DNA from: Dyadobacter sp. 3J3
Lineage (GTDB): Bacteria > Bacteroidota > Bacteroidia > Cytophagales > Spirosomataceae
Assembly (NCBI RefSeq): GCF_009801115.1
Contig: NZ_VTOL01000004.1
Coordinates: 310,001 to 374,000, forward strand
Length of the DNA: 64,000 bases
Direction: 5' to 3'
In this document: piece by piece, positions 45,945-55,964 of the stretch
How the letters are laid out: each line of letters begins with the position of its first letter
Numbering within the stretch: position 1 is the first letter of the stretch
Notes under the pieces: generated by a model
What the model was told of the DNA's origin: nothing
The model's database searches: none
What the model saw: the letters and a program-made list of their open reading frames with translations, nothing else
Program-made: the position numbers and the translations under genes

Positions 45945-46052
45945 AATTCGGAATTTTATATTAATAAACACTGATCGCTAAATACTATCAGCTTTCTGCA
46001 AAGTTCCGACTGTTTTCCCACATCAAATTTTACAAATGTTAAAAAATGAAAT

Positions 46053-46655
46053 TTATCTGATATCTGCCCGGATACGGCTCAATGTTACCTGGCTTATTCC
46101 AAGGTAGGACGCAATATGTCTGAGCTGAACTCTTTGAAGTATAGCAGGCTGTGAATTTATAAAATCCTTGTAGCGTTCCGCAGCCGTTTTAAATTGCCGG
46201 GAAATAAATCTTTCTTCCGTTTTTATCAATTCCGATTCTACCAGTTTCCTTCCCCAATTAGCAAGCTGCAAATTGTTGTTATAAAGATTTTGTAAAATAT
46301 CATTAGAAATTTTATATAGCACCGAATCTTCAAGTAATTCAATACTTTCATATCCCGGTTGACTAACAAAAAAGCTATTGTAGGAAAGTAAAATATCTGA
46401 TTCTGAGCCGAACCAGAATGTTATTTCTTTATCATCTTTGTCAAGATAAGCGCGGGCAATTCCTTTTTCGATGAAATAAACAGAGCGCTCAACTCTGCCT
46501 GCTTTGATCAGTATATGTCCTTTTGGATATTCAACTTTTTCGAGAAGAACGATGAAATCAGATAATGAGTCCTCAATTAGGCTGAGCTGGCTGATTTTTT
46601 TAATCGTGTTTTCCAATTGTTCGTATGTTTGGCCGTAAGTGGAAAAGTTAAGCAA
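46053..46655 (-). CDS. Crp/Fnr-family transcriptional regulator
   Basis: A cyclic-nucleotide-binding-type barrel (about 40-130, VEYPKGHILIKAGRVERSVYFIEKGIARAY) is followed by a C-terminal helix-turn-helix (VQLRHIASYLGISQVTLSRIRADI). The ligand is unknown. In Bacteroidota, genes of this type often sit beside efflux or oxidoreductase genes; here the SMR pump gene follows on the same strand and is a plausible target. ispE is divergent. Confidence 0.87.
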   Translation of the reverse strand: MLNFSTYGQTYEQLENTIKKISQLSLIEDSLSDFIVLLEKVEYPKGHILIKAGRVERSVYFIEKGIARAYLDKDDKEITFWFGSESDILLSYNSFFVSQPGYESIELLEDSVLYKISNDILQNLYNNNLQLANWGRKLVESELIKTEERFISRQFKTAAERYKDFINSQPAILQRVQLRHIASYLGISQVTLSRIRADIR

Positions 46656-46744
46656 ATAAATTTTAACACTTATTTCAACTCTTCAATACGACTTCAAAGA
46701 TTACTGCTGATATTTGTTGTTTGCTAACAAACTTTTCATAATAT

Positions 46745-47554
46745 ATGGTTGTATTTCCAAACGCAAAAATAAATATCGGACTCAACATTATTGAAAAAAG
46801 GAAGGACGGATTTCATAATATCGAATCCTGTTTTTATCCCGTTGGCTGGTCTGATGCATTGGAAATACTTCCTGCTGATATTTTTTCTTTTCAATCGGAT
46901 GGAATAGATATTCCGGGAAATCCGGCATCGAATCTTTGTACGAAGGCGTATAAAATGATGTCGACAGATTATGAATTTGATCCGGTAAGTATCCATTTAC
47001 TCAAAGCTGTGCCGATAGGCGCAGGCTTAGGCGGAGGCTCCTCAGATGCTGCATTTACGATAAAAGCATTGAACGAATTATTCGGATTGGAAATTTCTCT
47101 GGAAAAACAATTGGATTACGCGCGTAGGTTAGGCAGTGATTGTGCCTTTTTTATTGAAAATAAACCGGTTTATTGTTTTGAGAAAGGTGACCGCTTCGAA
47201 GAAATCAGTCTAAAATTGACAGAGAAATGGATCGTTATGGTAAATCCTGAACTGCATATCTCAACAGCTGAGGCATATGCAGGAGTTCAGCCATTAAAAT
47301 CAGAAATTGATCTTCGTGAGCTTTTAAAGGCGCCTATTGAGAATTGGAGAAACGGGGTTAAAAATGATTTTGAAAAATCCTTGTTTCCAAAATATCCTGT
47401 TTTGAAAGAAATAAAAGAAAGGTTGTATAACGAAGGTGCAAAGTATGCAGCCATGAGTGGATCCGGATCAACTTTATTTGGTATTTTTGATAAAGAAACT
47501 GACTTATCCGACATTTTTAATCAGTATAAACGTTGGCAGGGTTATCTAAAATAA
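46745..47554 (+). CDS. ispE: 4-diphosphocytidyl-2-C-methyl-D-erythritol kinase
   Basis: A GHMP kinase of the non-mevalonate isoprenoid pathway. The ATP-binding loop PIGAGLGGGSSDAA is at 90-103. Catalytic Lys8 (NAKINIGLNI) and Asp132 (GSDCAFF) are in place. At 269 residues it is complete. It is a stand-alone gene, followed after 95 bases by an oxidase subunit gene. Confidence 0.95.
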   Translation: MVVFPNAKINIGLNIIEKRKDGFHNIESCFYPVGWSDALEILPADIFSFQSDGIDIPGNPASNLCTKAYKMMSTDYEFDPVSIHLLKAVPIGAGLGGGSSDAAFTIKALNELFGLEISLEKQLDYARRLGSDCAFFIENKPVYCFEKGDRFEEISLKLTEKWIVMVNPELHISTAEAYAGVQPLKSEIDLRELLKAPIENWRNGVKNDFEKSLFPKYPVLKEIKERLYNEGAKYAAMSGSGSTLFGIFDKETDLSDIFNQYKRWQGYLK

Positions 47555-47649
47555 TATTTATGCCGTTGTTGTATCTATACTACAAAAATTGTCGTTATAA
47601 AAACTTATATTCCCGATCAATTAACTTGTTTCCATAAAGAGATTGAATA

Positions 47650-48279
47650 ATGAGTCCTAAACACTCTACCAGAGATAAAGAAAACCCATTTACGAAGCGC
47701 AGAGAACCTTTTGGGTTCATGCTCTGGCTTGGGGTTTTTGGTAGTTCCCTTTTGTTTGGGATTATCTTTCTGGAATATATTCTTAGGGCAGAGGGGCTAA
47801 ACTGGCATTTTGTAGCTTTGCCTGATATGTTTTGGCTTAGTACACTGGTTATTCTTTTTAGCAGCATTACCTTACATGAAGCAAACCTGGCTTTTGTGCA
47901 GGAGCGTTTTTTGCATTACAGGATTTTTCTTGCCGCGACACTCACCCTTGGAATAACCTTTATGATACTTCAGGGTGGTGGCTGGTTGGAAATTATTGAA
48001 AGCAGAACTTTAGGTAATCAAAATAATACTTCTTTCGGATTTATTTATCTGCTCACAGGTTTACATTTAATTCATATCCTGATCGGTGTAATCTATCTTG
48101 GCATCATGTTCAGGAAAGCTTTGAAAAACAGAACTTATGTTGATTCCTTTGTTTATAGCGTCAATCCGCCGAATCTTTTAAAGCTTAAATTAATAACCCG
48201 TTACTGGCATTTTGTGGATATTTTATGGGTTGCGGTTTTTCTTTTATTGCTTTCTCTGAGCTTCTTTAACAGCTATTAA
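47650..48279 (+). CDS. Heme-copper oxidase subunit III-like protein (lone gene)
   Basis: The 209-residue protein has five hydrophobic helices and the family patterns [34 protein letters not shown] and the end motif [18 protein letters not shown]. This is subunit III of a cytochrome c or quinol oxidase. Subunits I and II are not in the window, so it either joins an oxidase encoded elsewhere or is a spare copy. Its stop overlaps the convergent MFS gene by 4 bases. Confidence 0.88.
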   Translation: MSPKHSTRDKENPFTKRREPFGFMLWLGVFGSSLLFGIIFLEYILRAEGLNWHFVALPDMFWLSTLVILFSSITLHEANLAFVQERFLHYRIFLAATLTLGITFMILQGGGWLEIIESRTLGNQNNTSFGFIYLLTGLHLIHILIGVIYLGIMFRKALKNRTYVDSFVYSVNPPNLLKLKLITRYWHFVDILWVAVFLLLLSLSFFNSY

Positions 48280-49487
48280 AAATTCTTTTTTAAACTTTTT
48301 CTTGCCAAAAAGGCGCTTACCAAAGTCAGCACAGCGGCTGTGAGCATAGGTGCGCCGGGGAAATAAAACGGAGCGGTCGGTTTTGTGAAGAAATAGAAAA
48401 GATTACTCATCAACGGTGGGCCAATGATGGAGGTAAGACTCATCAAACTCGTCATAGCGCCTTGTAATTCTCCCTGCTCATTTGCAGGTACCTGTGTTGA
48501 AATAAGTCCCTGCAACGACGGTCCGGCAATTCCTCCAAGAATATAGGGAACCATAAAAGCAAACATCATCCAGGTTTCTGCTGCAAAAGCGAACAAAACA
48601 AAACCTACCGAATAGAGGAACAAACCAATATACACACCTCTCTTTTGACCGATTTTTGGAATAATCAACCTGATGAGTCCGCCTTGAACAATCGCTCCCA
48701 TTAGTCCCATTGCCCCTAATGAGTAGCCTATGATCCGCGCATCCCAGTGGAATTTTTCCATTGTATAATACGACCAGTTACTCTGAATAGCGTGGTTTGC
48801 AACATACAATAAAGCAAGCGAGACAATGAGTCCGGAAATAACAGGATAACGTTGCAGGTTTTTTAATGCACCGGCAGGATTAGCACGGTCCCAACTGAAC
48901 TTGCGGCGATTTTCCGGTTTTAGTGATTCGGGTAAAATGAAATATCCATAAATCCAGTTGACAAGAGAAAGTCCTCCTGCTGCCAAAAATGGAACCCGTG
49001 AACCATATTGACCTAATAAACCACCCAAAACTGGTCCGATAATAAAACCTAAGCCAAAAGCCGCGCCGATCAGTCCGAAATTCTGAGCGCGTTTTTCAGG
49101 TGTGCTTACATCTGCTATGTAGGCAGCGCCGGTTGTAAAACTGGCACCCATAATTCCGGCGATAATCCTGCCTACAAACAACCATCCAATGCTCGGTGCA
49201 TAGGCCAGAAACATATAATCCAGCGCAAAACCAAGCAATGACGCCAACAGAACGGGACGTCGTCCAAACTGGTCGCTTAATCCGCCGACAATCGGCGCGC
49301 AAATAAATTGTACAAAGGAATAAGAGAACAAAATCCAGCCTCCATAACGTGCAGCGTCGCTTAAACTGCCGCCAACCAGTTCGCTGATTAGTTTTGGCAT
49401 AACAGGAATGATAATGCCAAGGCCAATTACGTCAATCAGAAGCGTAACAAATATAAATCCGATTGCCGGAGTTTTTTTCGAAGTCAT
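48276..49487 (-). CDS. TCR/Tet-type MFS transporter
   Basis: Twelve hydrophobic helices; motif A ([14 protein letters not shown]) is after helix 2, the antiporter-type segment [16 protein letters not shown] is in helix 5 and the N-terminus ([20 protein letters not shown]) fits the TetA-like drug:proton antiporter group. The substrate is unknown and the family match does not prove drug resistance. A -7-like TACATTTG lies at 49505-49512 on the minus strand. Confidence 0.87.
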   Translation of the reverse strand: MTSKKTPAIGFIFVTLLIDVIGLGIIIPVMPKLISELVGGSLSDAARYGGWILFSYSFVQFICAPIVGGLSDQFGRRPVLLASLLGFALDYMFLAYAPSIGWLFVGRIIAGIMGASFTTGAAYIADVSTPEKRAQNFGLIGAAFGLGFIIGPVLGGLLGQYGSRVPFLAAGGLSLVNWIYGYFILPESLKPENRRKFSWDRANPAGALKNLQRYPVISGLIVSLALLYVANHAIQSNWSYYTMEKFHWDARIIGYSLGAMGLMGAIVQGGLIRLIIPKIGQKRGVYIGLFLYSVGFVLFAFAAETWMMFAFMVPYILGGIAGPSLQGLISTQVPANEQGELQGAMTSLMSLTSIIGPPLMSNLFYFFTKPTAPFYFPGAPMLTAAVLTLVSAFLARKSLKKNF

Positions 49488-49701
49488 AAGGAGTAATTAT
49501 TCCTCAAATGTACAGTTAAAATCGAGTCCGAGGGATTAAAAAAATGTTAGTTCCTTGTTTTTATTTTGAGTGAAAGTATCGTACAAGATGCAGGATATCA
49601 AAAGCAAATTGACCTTTGGAGTTTGCAGATTGCTAAAATTGATTAGCCGGATATCGAAGATGGGTTTCGGATTTGTATCTTTGAATCTTCTGTTCAAAAC
49701 T

Positions 49702-50880
49702 ATGTTTCCAGTTTCTCCGCCGATCCGGATGGATCTATTTTCCATCTTTATATTACTTGGCATTGTCCAGGGAATTTTTCTGTCTTACTTTTTTATATCA
49801 AATAGTAAAGGAAATCGATTTCCAAATCTTCTGCTTGCCATCCTGCTGTTCGGATTGGTGCTGATTATGGTCGATGTGTGGCTGGGTTATACCAATTATA
49901 TGTTTCGGGTGATATGGCTCGTGGATGCAACTGAACCCGTAAACCTTATCCTGGCGCCATTAACATATCTTTATATAAAAACAAGTATAAGTCAACGGAT
50001 TGAAAAAAATGACTGGATACATTTTATTCCACCTGCCTTTTATTTTCTATACATGTGCCTGATGATTTATCCACAAGGCACTGCTTTTAAATACAATGCA
50101 AATATTGGATCCTATCATCCGGAAATAGCTACAATTGAAGCATACATTTATGGAGAGCGCTGGATGTTTTTTCTGAAACATCATATTAATGATTTCACTT
50201 TTATAAGTATGTTTTGCTATGATATTGCAGGTTTTATTTTACTAAAAAACGCATACAAAAAACAGGGCTATTCAATTTTCTCCAAAGAGAAAACGCCGCT
50301 ATCATGGTATCGAAAGTTTCATTTACAGCTTTTGGGGCTGGTTTTAATTTTCCTTCTAGTCAAAATTTTCTTTTCACATGACCTCGGTGATCATATCATT
50401 GCAGCCTGTATAACCTTGATTATTTATGCAACAAGTATAACTGTATTCAGCCGCTCCCTGTTTTTCCATGAAAATAGTACCAAATCTAACGAAACCAAGA
50501 AATATGGGAAGTCTTCACTGACAGCTGAGATACAAACATCGACACTCAGAAAGCTCAATGATCTTATGAAAACGGAGAAACCTTTTCTGGATCCGGGATT
50601 TTCGTTACCCGTTTTGGCAAAACAGTTGGGTACTTCCACACATCATTTATCCCAAATTTTGAATGAAGAACTTGAACAGACATTTTTTGATCTTATGGCG
50701 TCCTACCGGATTGCCGAAGCTCAGAAACTGCTTTATTCTAAGGAAAGTAATTTTATCAAAATTGAAGAAATCGCCCAAATGGTTGGATATAATTCCAAAT
50801 CCGCATTTAACACGGCTTTTAAAAAAATTACGGGTGTGACACCTTCCGAATTTAAAAAGCGGACTTCCGAAACGGAATAA
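49702..50880 (+). CDS. AraC-family regulator with a seven-helix membrane domain
   Basis: Start placed at the ATG before the first helix (MFPVSPPIRMDLF); the frame runs open 44 codons further upstream to a GTG at 49570. Residues 10-240 hold about seven hydrophobic helices, and the last 100 are an AraC DNA-binding domain (FSLPVLAKQLGTSTHHLSQILNE; IEEIAQMVGYNSKSAFNTAFKKITGVTPSEFKK). This layout suggests a sensor that senses a membrane or outside signal and binds DNA directly. The acyltransferase gene follows by 45 bases and may be its target. Confidence 0.86.
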   Translation: MFPVSPPIRMDLFSIFILLGIVQGIFLSYFFISNSKGNRFPNLLLAILLFGLVLIMVDVWLGYTNYMFRVIWLVDATEPVNLILAPLTYLYIKTSISQRIEKNDWIHFIPPAFYFLYMCLMIYPQGTAFKYNANIGSYHPEIATIEAYIYGERWMFFLKHHINDFTFISMFCYDIAGFILLKNAYKKQGYSIFSKEKTPLSWYRKFHLQLLGLVLIFLLVKIFFSHDLGDHIIAACITLIIYATSITVFSRSLFFHENSTKSNETKKYGKSSLTAEIQTSTLRKLNDLMKTEKPFLDPGFSLPVLAKQLGTSTHHLSQILNEELEQTFFDLMASYRIAEAQKLLYSKESNFIKIEEIAQMVGYNSKSAFNTAFKKITGVTPSEFKKRTSETE

Positions 50881-50925
50881 TTACTTGTACTGATCTATCG
50901 GGAAGTACGTCTGGATTATAAGGAC

Positions 50926-52188
50926 ATGCTTTCCGGGGCAAACCAGGCTGTAATTTTGGCTATTCATAAAAAAATAGTCACCATAAAAAATATTGCTTCA
51001 AATACAATTCAAGCTCATTCTGCAAGACGTTACGACCTCGATTGGCTTAGAGTTATCGCTTTTGTTATCCTGATTTTTTTCCACGTCGGAATGTTTTTCA
51101 ATTCATGGGGATGGCATATCAAGAACAATGAAATCAGTCATGTCATCGAGTTGCCAATGCGTTTTACAAGTATGTGGCGGATGGCGCTTTTGTTTATGAT
51201 TTCAGGAGCGGGCGTTTATTTTGCTCTGGAAAACCGAAGTCCGAAATCATTTCTTTCAGAGCGATTTATCAGAATATTTATTCCCTTACTTTTCGGAATG
51301 TTTGTGATCGTTCCGCCACAAATATTTTTTGAAAGGTTAACACAGGGTGAAGCATATTCTTACGGAGCTTTTTATAAAACAGTTTTTCAATTTCATGCCT
51401 ATCCTCACGGAAATTTCAGCTGGCACCATTTGTGGTATCTGGTGGATATTTTCTTTTATTCTTTACTGAGTTTACCTCTGTTTTTATTTATAAAGAAACG
51501 CCCTCAAATGACTGCGAACTGGGCGAGGTTTTTCAGTAATCCGTTTGTATTAATTTTTGTACCTGTTATCTGGCATTTTATCGGAGAGGAATTTTTGAGT
51601 GATAAGTTTCCAAACACAAATAATCTTATTCACGACTGGAACAATCATTTCCATTCGCTTACTTTATTTATCTGCGGATTTATTTTATGTACCCAGACAG
51701 CATTTTGGGAAACAATTGTGAAATATAGAAAGCTAACCCTGAGTATCTGGATTGTAATAACAATTATTCTGTATTCAGCTTACTGGTTAAGCGACAGAGA
51801 AGTTGCAGCCTGGGAGCCGGTATTTTATTCAATAATCAAAACGACAAACGCCTGGTGCATACTTTTATCTTTCCTTGGATATGCTTACGTGTATCTCCAA
51901 TTTACTAACAGATTTCTCAAATATGCCAATGAAGCGGTTTATCCATTTTATATTTTGCATCAAACCGTCATCGTTTGTCTGGCTTATCCGATAATCCATT
52001 CAGCCTTGCCAATCGGGGTCAAATTTGGTTATCTTTCAATTGCTACCTTTCTGATATGTCTGGTGCTCTACCATTTTATGATCAGGCGATTTAATATTTT
52101 ACGGTTTCTTTTTGGATTGAAACCGATTAAAACAAAGGCCGAAAAAGTTACCCAAGAACTAGAAATTCCTATTTCTTTAAAATCTTGA
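50926..52188 (+). CDS. Membrane acyltransferase family 3 (OpgC-like)
   Basis: Ten to eleven hydrophobic helices with the acyltransferase-3 motifs: DLDWLRVIAFVILIFFHVG (catalytic His in the first helix end) and SERFIRIFIPLLFG. It resembles OpgC-type proteins, which add succinyl groups to periplasmic glucans, though acceptor and donor are unknown here. The first 40 residues are poorly conserved, so the start may be later. It overlaps the convergent OmpA gene by 20 bases. Confidence 0.83.
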   Translation: MLSGANQAVILAIHKKIVTIKNIASNTIQAHSARRYDLDWLRVIAFVILIFFHVGMFFNSWGWHIKNNEISHVIELPMRFTSMWRMALLFMISGAGVYFALENRSPKSFLSERFIRIFIPLLFGMFVIVPPQIFFERLTQGEAYSYGAFYKTVFQFHAYPHGNFSWHHLWYLVDIFFYSLLSLPLFLFIKKRPQMTANWARFFSNPFVLIFVPVIWHFIGEEFLSDKFPNTNNLIHDWNNHFHSLTLFICGFILCTQTAFWETIVKYRKLTLSIWIVITIILYSAYWLSDREVAAWEPVFYSIIKTTNAWCILLSFLGYAYVYLQFTNRFLKYANEAVYPFYILHQTVIVCLAYPIIHSALPIGVKFGYLSIATFLICLVLYHFMIRRFNILRFLFGLKPIKTKAEKVTQELEIPISLKS

Positions 52189-53746
52189 ATTCCACGCGCC
52201 GGTTTGTCTGCTGGCCTTCCGGCGTGTCGTTTTTAGCAACCGGCATGGTTTCTCCATATCCTTTACTTGCCACGCGATCAGGCTCAATACCTTTGCTGAT
52301 CAAATGTTCACGAACGGCATCTGCGCGGTCCTGTGAAAGTTTAAGGTTGGCCTCATTGCCGCCAATATTATCCGTGTGTCCACCGATTTCAATAAACAAT
52401 TTTTTATTCTCGTTCATCGTGATCGCGATTCGATCAAGTTCGGGGAAGGATTCTTTGTTCAGCGTTGCTTTACCAAACGCAAAGAAAATATTGTTCAAAC
52501 GAACAATCTGTCCTTCTTCAATCGGAATCAGTTTTAATGATTTGTTTGTGATTTCTCTGTAATTTTTTCCTTTTCCGGCTGTTGTAGAATCAGTTAGATC
52601 AACACTTTCTCCTTCTGCAATAAAATTCGGAGCTACGGCTCGCATGCTGTATTTTTGTCCGTAGGGAAGTACAATTTTATATTCTCCTGTCAATGGATTC
52701 GTAGTCGCGGTTCCTGCTTCTTCGCCATCCGGCAGGGTTTCGTAAATAATGGTTGCTTCGATCGGTTTGCCGGTTTTCGAGTCAATTACTTTACCGCTGA
52801 TCATTACCACCGGATCCGATGTTGGTATGTTAGGCTGTATTTGCGCAGTATCGCCTGGAACGGGTTTTGGCTGTAAATTATAGCGGACCACATCACCTTT
52901 TCCTTCGGTGTCTTTGAAAGAAATCATGTAGGCATAATCACCCGCAGCGGAAATGGTGTAATAAGCGTCATAGCCGTCTGTATTGATAGCGGTTCCAAGA
53001 TTTACCGGCCGGCTCCATCTTTTCCAGGATTTATCAATCCGTTTGCTATAATAAATATCATTACTTCCCTGGCTGCCTTTCCTGTCGCTTGAAAAATAAA
53101 GTGTTACGCCATCAGGAGCCAGAAAAGGTGTTGTTTCAGTAAAACCTTCGTTATTGATTTCCGGCCCAAGGTTCATTGGCTTAGTCCAGGTACCGTTTTT
53201 TTGTTTAAAACTCACATACAGATCATCTACTTTGCTGTTCTTTTTTTCACTAAAAGACATCACCAGTGATTTTCCGTCCGTTGATAAATAGCCGCAGTCA
53301 AACTGTCCTTTGCTTATTTTTGAATAATTTGGGATATCAATTTTATTAGGGACGGACCAGCCTTTGGCAGTTTTCTTGCTTAATGAAAATCCACGGGTTT
53401 CGTAAACACCGGCTTTGTAAGCGCCTTTAATTAAGAGCGTATTTCCATCAGGCGTAATGCTGTAAAGGCTATTATATTCTTCTTTATTTAAAGGAGATGG
53501 TAACCTGCGTGCGGGTGTCCACTTTTCATTTTTAAGTTCTGAAAACCAGATATCCTGGCTGCCTTTGGTCCCGTTTGTATTTTGGGGATGACTGATTCTT
53601 GAAAAATAAATCGTCTTACCGTCGGGTGAAATAATCGGAGCTATTTCGTTAAATTCAGTATTAACGGTTTTGCCAAGATTTTCAAGCTGAGCCCAAACAG
53701 GAGAGGTAATCAACACAGAAAATATAAAAAGCAGAGGGACACGCAT
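52169..53746 (-). CDS. PorE-like OmpA-family protein with WD40/PD40 propeller
   Basis: A type I signal peptide (ending SPVWAQ) is followed by four to five PD40 propeller repeats (ISPDGKTIYFSRIS; LAPDGVTLYFSSDRKGSQGSND) to about 280, a carboxypeptidase-regulatory domain (about 305-390) and an OmpA peptidoglycan-binding domain (420-525; GGHTDNIGGNEANLKLSQDRAD). This order is that of the T9SS component PorE, except that the N-terminal TPR part and the lipid Cys are missing. It may anchor a T9SS or envelope complex to peptidoglycan. Role is inferred. Confidence 0.85.
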   Translation of the reverse strand: MRVPLLFIFSVLITSPVWAQLENLGKTVNTEFNEIAPIISPDGKTIYFSRISHPQNTNGTKGSQDIWFSELKNEKWTPARRLPSPLNKEEYNSLYSITPDGNTLLIKGAYKAGVYETRGFSLSKKTAKGWSVPNKIDIPNYSKISKGQFDCGYLSTDGKSLVMSFSEKKNSKVDDLYVSFKQKNGTWTKPMNLGPEINNEGFTETTPFLAPDGVTLYFSSDRKGSQGSNDIYYSKRIDKSWKRWSRPVNLGTAINTDGYDAYYTISAAGDYAYMISFKDTEGKGDVVRYNLQPKPVPGDTAQIQPNIPTSDPVVMISGKVIDSKTGKPIEATIIYETLPDGEEAGTATTNPLTGEYKIVLPYGQKYSMRAVAPNFIAEGESVDLTDSTTAGKGKNYREITNKSLKLIPIEEGQIVRLNNIFFAFGKATLNKESFPELDRIAITMNENKKLFIEIGGHTDNIGGNEANLKLSQDRADAVREHLISKGIEPDRVASKGYGETMPVAKNDTPEGQQTNRRVEFKILKK

Positions 53747-53843
53747 TTTTTGTAAGAGGATATGGTGTGTTTTTGATTAAAACAAAACGAAATTCAGTTA
53801 CCGTTTTGGAATACAACGATTTATCGGACGGCTTATTTTCTTT

Positions 53844-54392
53844 TCAATTTTTATGAAAAGCTTCCATTTTTTCAAGAAGTTCCAGAGTATTATCGGCTAC
53901 CAGAAGCAACTCCCGGTTTTCAATATGCAAAAATCCTTCTTCCACCGTTTTGTCCAAATGAGCGAGAAGGTGATCATAAAAGCCGTTTATATTTAAAAGG
54001 CCTATCGGGCCTTTAAATATCTTCAACTGCGACCAGGTAAGTATTTCAAACAATTCATCCAATGTGCCAAACCCGCCAGGCAGCGCAATGACACCATCTG
54101 ACATCGACACCATTTTCGCTTTGCGTTCATGCATGGTTTCAACAAAATGAAGTTCAGTCAAAGTTTTATTTGCAACTTCCAACTGTGCCAGAAAATTAGG
54201 AATAATCCCCGTTGCCGATCCCTCATTTTCCATAGCGCCATCAGATACCCGGCCCATCAGCCCCATATTCCCGCCGCCATAAATCAGTTTGATATTCTTC
54301 TTTGCCAGTTCTTTGCCAAGTTCATAAGCCATTTCACTGTAAATGGACTTTGTGCCAAAGTTGGATCCGCAATAGACTACGATGGATTGCAT
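53844..54392 (-). CDS. LOG-family nucleoside 5'-monophosphate phosphoribohydrolase
   Basis: Removes the base from (N6-modified) AMP-type nucleotides. The motifs GGGNMGLMG (39-47), MHERKAKM (catalytic-site Arg90 and Lys91) and PGGFGTLDE (105-113) are those of LOG proteins. At 182 residues it is the short group. In bacteria the natural substrate may be AMP rather than cytokinin. It lies 27 bases after mpl and is probably co-transcribed. Confidence 0.93.
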   Translation of the reverse strand: MQSIVVYCGSNFGTKSIYSEMAYELGKELAKKNIKLIYGGGNMGLMGRVSDGAMENEGSATGIIPNFLAQLEVANKTLTELHFVETMHERKAKMVSMSDGVIALPGGFGTLDELFEILTWSQLKIFKGPIGLLNINGFYDHLLAHLDKTVEEGFLHIENRELLLVADNTLELLEKMEAFHKN

Positions 54393-54419
54393 TGTATCTT
54401 AATTAAAACGGCTAAATTT

Positions 54420-55802
54420 TTATTTGATAATTTTTTCTACCAGACTTTTGGTATCCAGTTCTCCAAAAGTTCCGGAGCTCATCAGCAGCAAATTGGTATC
54501 CTTCCATTCCTGTTCTTCCAGAAAATCGGATAATTTTTTACTGTCCGTAAATACTTTAAGATCTTCACGTTTGAAAGCTTCCCTAATATCCGTTTCAGTT
54601 ATCGGTTCGAGTCTTTTATGTTCTACCGTCAGGGGATTGTAAAAAACGATCGCAACATCCGCTGCATTCATTTTTCTACGATATTGTTTCAAAAATGTTT
54701 TGTTCAGGCTGCTGAAAGTGTGCAGCTCGGCACAGGCAATTAATTTACGATCAGGAAACTGAGCTTTTACAGCCGCTGTGGTCGCTTCAACTTTGGATGG
54801 AGCATGGGCGAAATCCCTGTAAATATTGATATTGTCATTACCTCCAAGCAATTCCATACGTTTGGAAGCACCTTTAAAATACTGGATAGCTTTGTAAAAA
54901 GCTTCGTCAGTAATGCCAAGTCTTTCACAAATAGCTTTGGCTCCACTGATATTCTTCATATTGTGTTCACCAAAAACTAAAAGAGGTACATCCCCCTGAT
55001 CGGGTGTTATCAGAAAAGTATTACCGTTTTCAATTTTATATGGATGCGCTTCATAAGGTATACTAACAACGTCAGCACGTTCTTTCTGTCCGATTACATC
55101 CAGCATGTCGTCCGTTTGATCGAACACAATAACACCGGCTTTCGGAATAGAATCTGCAAGTAATTCAAATTGTTTTACATAGGATTCCCAGGTTGGAAAT
55201 ACATTGTAATGATCCCAGGCGATACCGCTAATAAGTGCCATATGCGGCTGGTAATGCATAAACTTGGGGGTTCTGTCGAGAGGTGATGTGAAATATTCAT
55301 CGCCTTCGATAACAATAACGGGAGCATCATCCGAAAGTTTTACCATATTTTCAAAACCTTCTATCTGAGCACCTACCAGGTAATTGAAAATGCGTTTATT
55401 GAAGTTGAGAACATGCAGGATCATGGACGTAATGGTTGTTTTTCCATGACTTCCGGCTATAACTACACGTTGTTTATCAGCACTTTGTTCAAAAATATAT
55501 TCTGGATAGGAATAAACTTTGATACCCAGCTCCTGTGCTTTTTTTAATTCGGGATTATCTTCTCTGGCGTGCATTCCCAAAATTACGGATTCAAGATCAG
55601 CGGTAATTTTTTCAGGAAACCAACCCATTTCCACAGGCAAAAGATTATGTTTTGTCAGGCGGCTTACCGAAGGTTCGTAAATTTCGTCATCGGATCCGGT
55701 AACGATAAACCCTTTTTGATGTAATGCAATGGCAAGATTATGCATAACGCTCCCGCCTATGGAGATAAAATGTATTTTTTTGGATGAAGTATTCTGACTC
55801 AT
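54420..55802 (-). CDS. mpl: UDP-MurNAc:tripeptide ligase, Mpl-type
   Basis: A Mur ligase that joins recycled tripeptide (L-Ala-gamma-D-Glu-meso-DAP) to UDP-MurNAc. The ATP loop GSHGKTT is at 117-123. A substrate-type loop EGDEY (in VIVIEGDEYFTSPLDRTPKF) is near 180, and the late motif RDFAHAPSKVEATTAAVK is near 330. It resembles Mpl more than MurC because of the early IHFISIGGSVMHNLA and the EGDEYF segment. At 460 residues it is complete. Confidence 0.9.
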   Translation of the reverse strand: MSQNTSSKKIHFISIGGSVMHNLAIALHQKGFIVTGSDDEIYEPSVSRLTKHNLLPVEMGWFPEKITADLESVILGMHAREDNPELKKAQELGIKVYSYPEYIFEQSADKQRVVIAGSHGKTTITSMILHVLNFNKRIFNYLVGAQIEGFENMVKLSDDAPVIVIEGDEYFTSPLDRTPKFMHYQPHMALISGIAWDHYNVFPTWESYVKQFELLADSIPKAGVIVFDQTDDMLDVIGQKERADVVSIPYEAHPYKIENGNTFLITPDQGDVPLLVFGEHNMKNISGAKAICERLGITDEAFYKAIQYFKGASKRMELLGGNDNINIYRDFAHAPSKVEATTAAVKAQFPDRKLIACAELHTFSSLNKTFLKQYRRKMNAADVAIVFYNPLTVEHKRLEPITETDIREAFKREDLKVFTDSKKLSDFLEEQEWKDTNLLLMSSGTFGELDTKSLVEKIIK

Positions 55803-55910
55803 TATTTATTATCGTAATGGCTGATTCAAAGCGAAGTTACTAAGAATTGATCTTTGGGCAAATGACAGACGAAAATGCGCCTGGTAAAAATAGTTAAACC
55901 TGAATAAAAA

Positions 55911-55941
55911 AAAGCGGCTATCTCTTTTCGACAGCCGCTTT
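55911..55941 (-). terminator. Terminator after the T9SS TIM-barrel-like gene
   Basis: A 9 bp GC-rich stem (55911-55919 with 55933-55941) follows the minus-strand stop and is followed by a T-run on that strand. Confidence 0.65.
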
Positions 55942-55964
55942 CCTGATAAAAAAATTTGAAGTTA

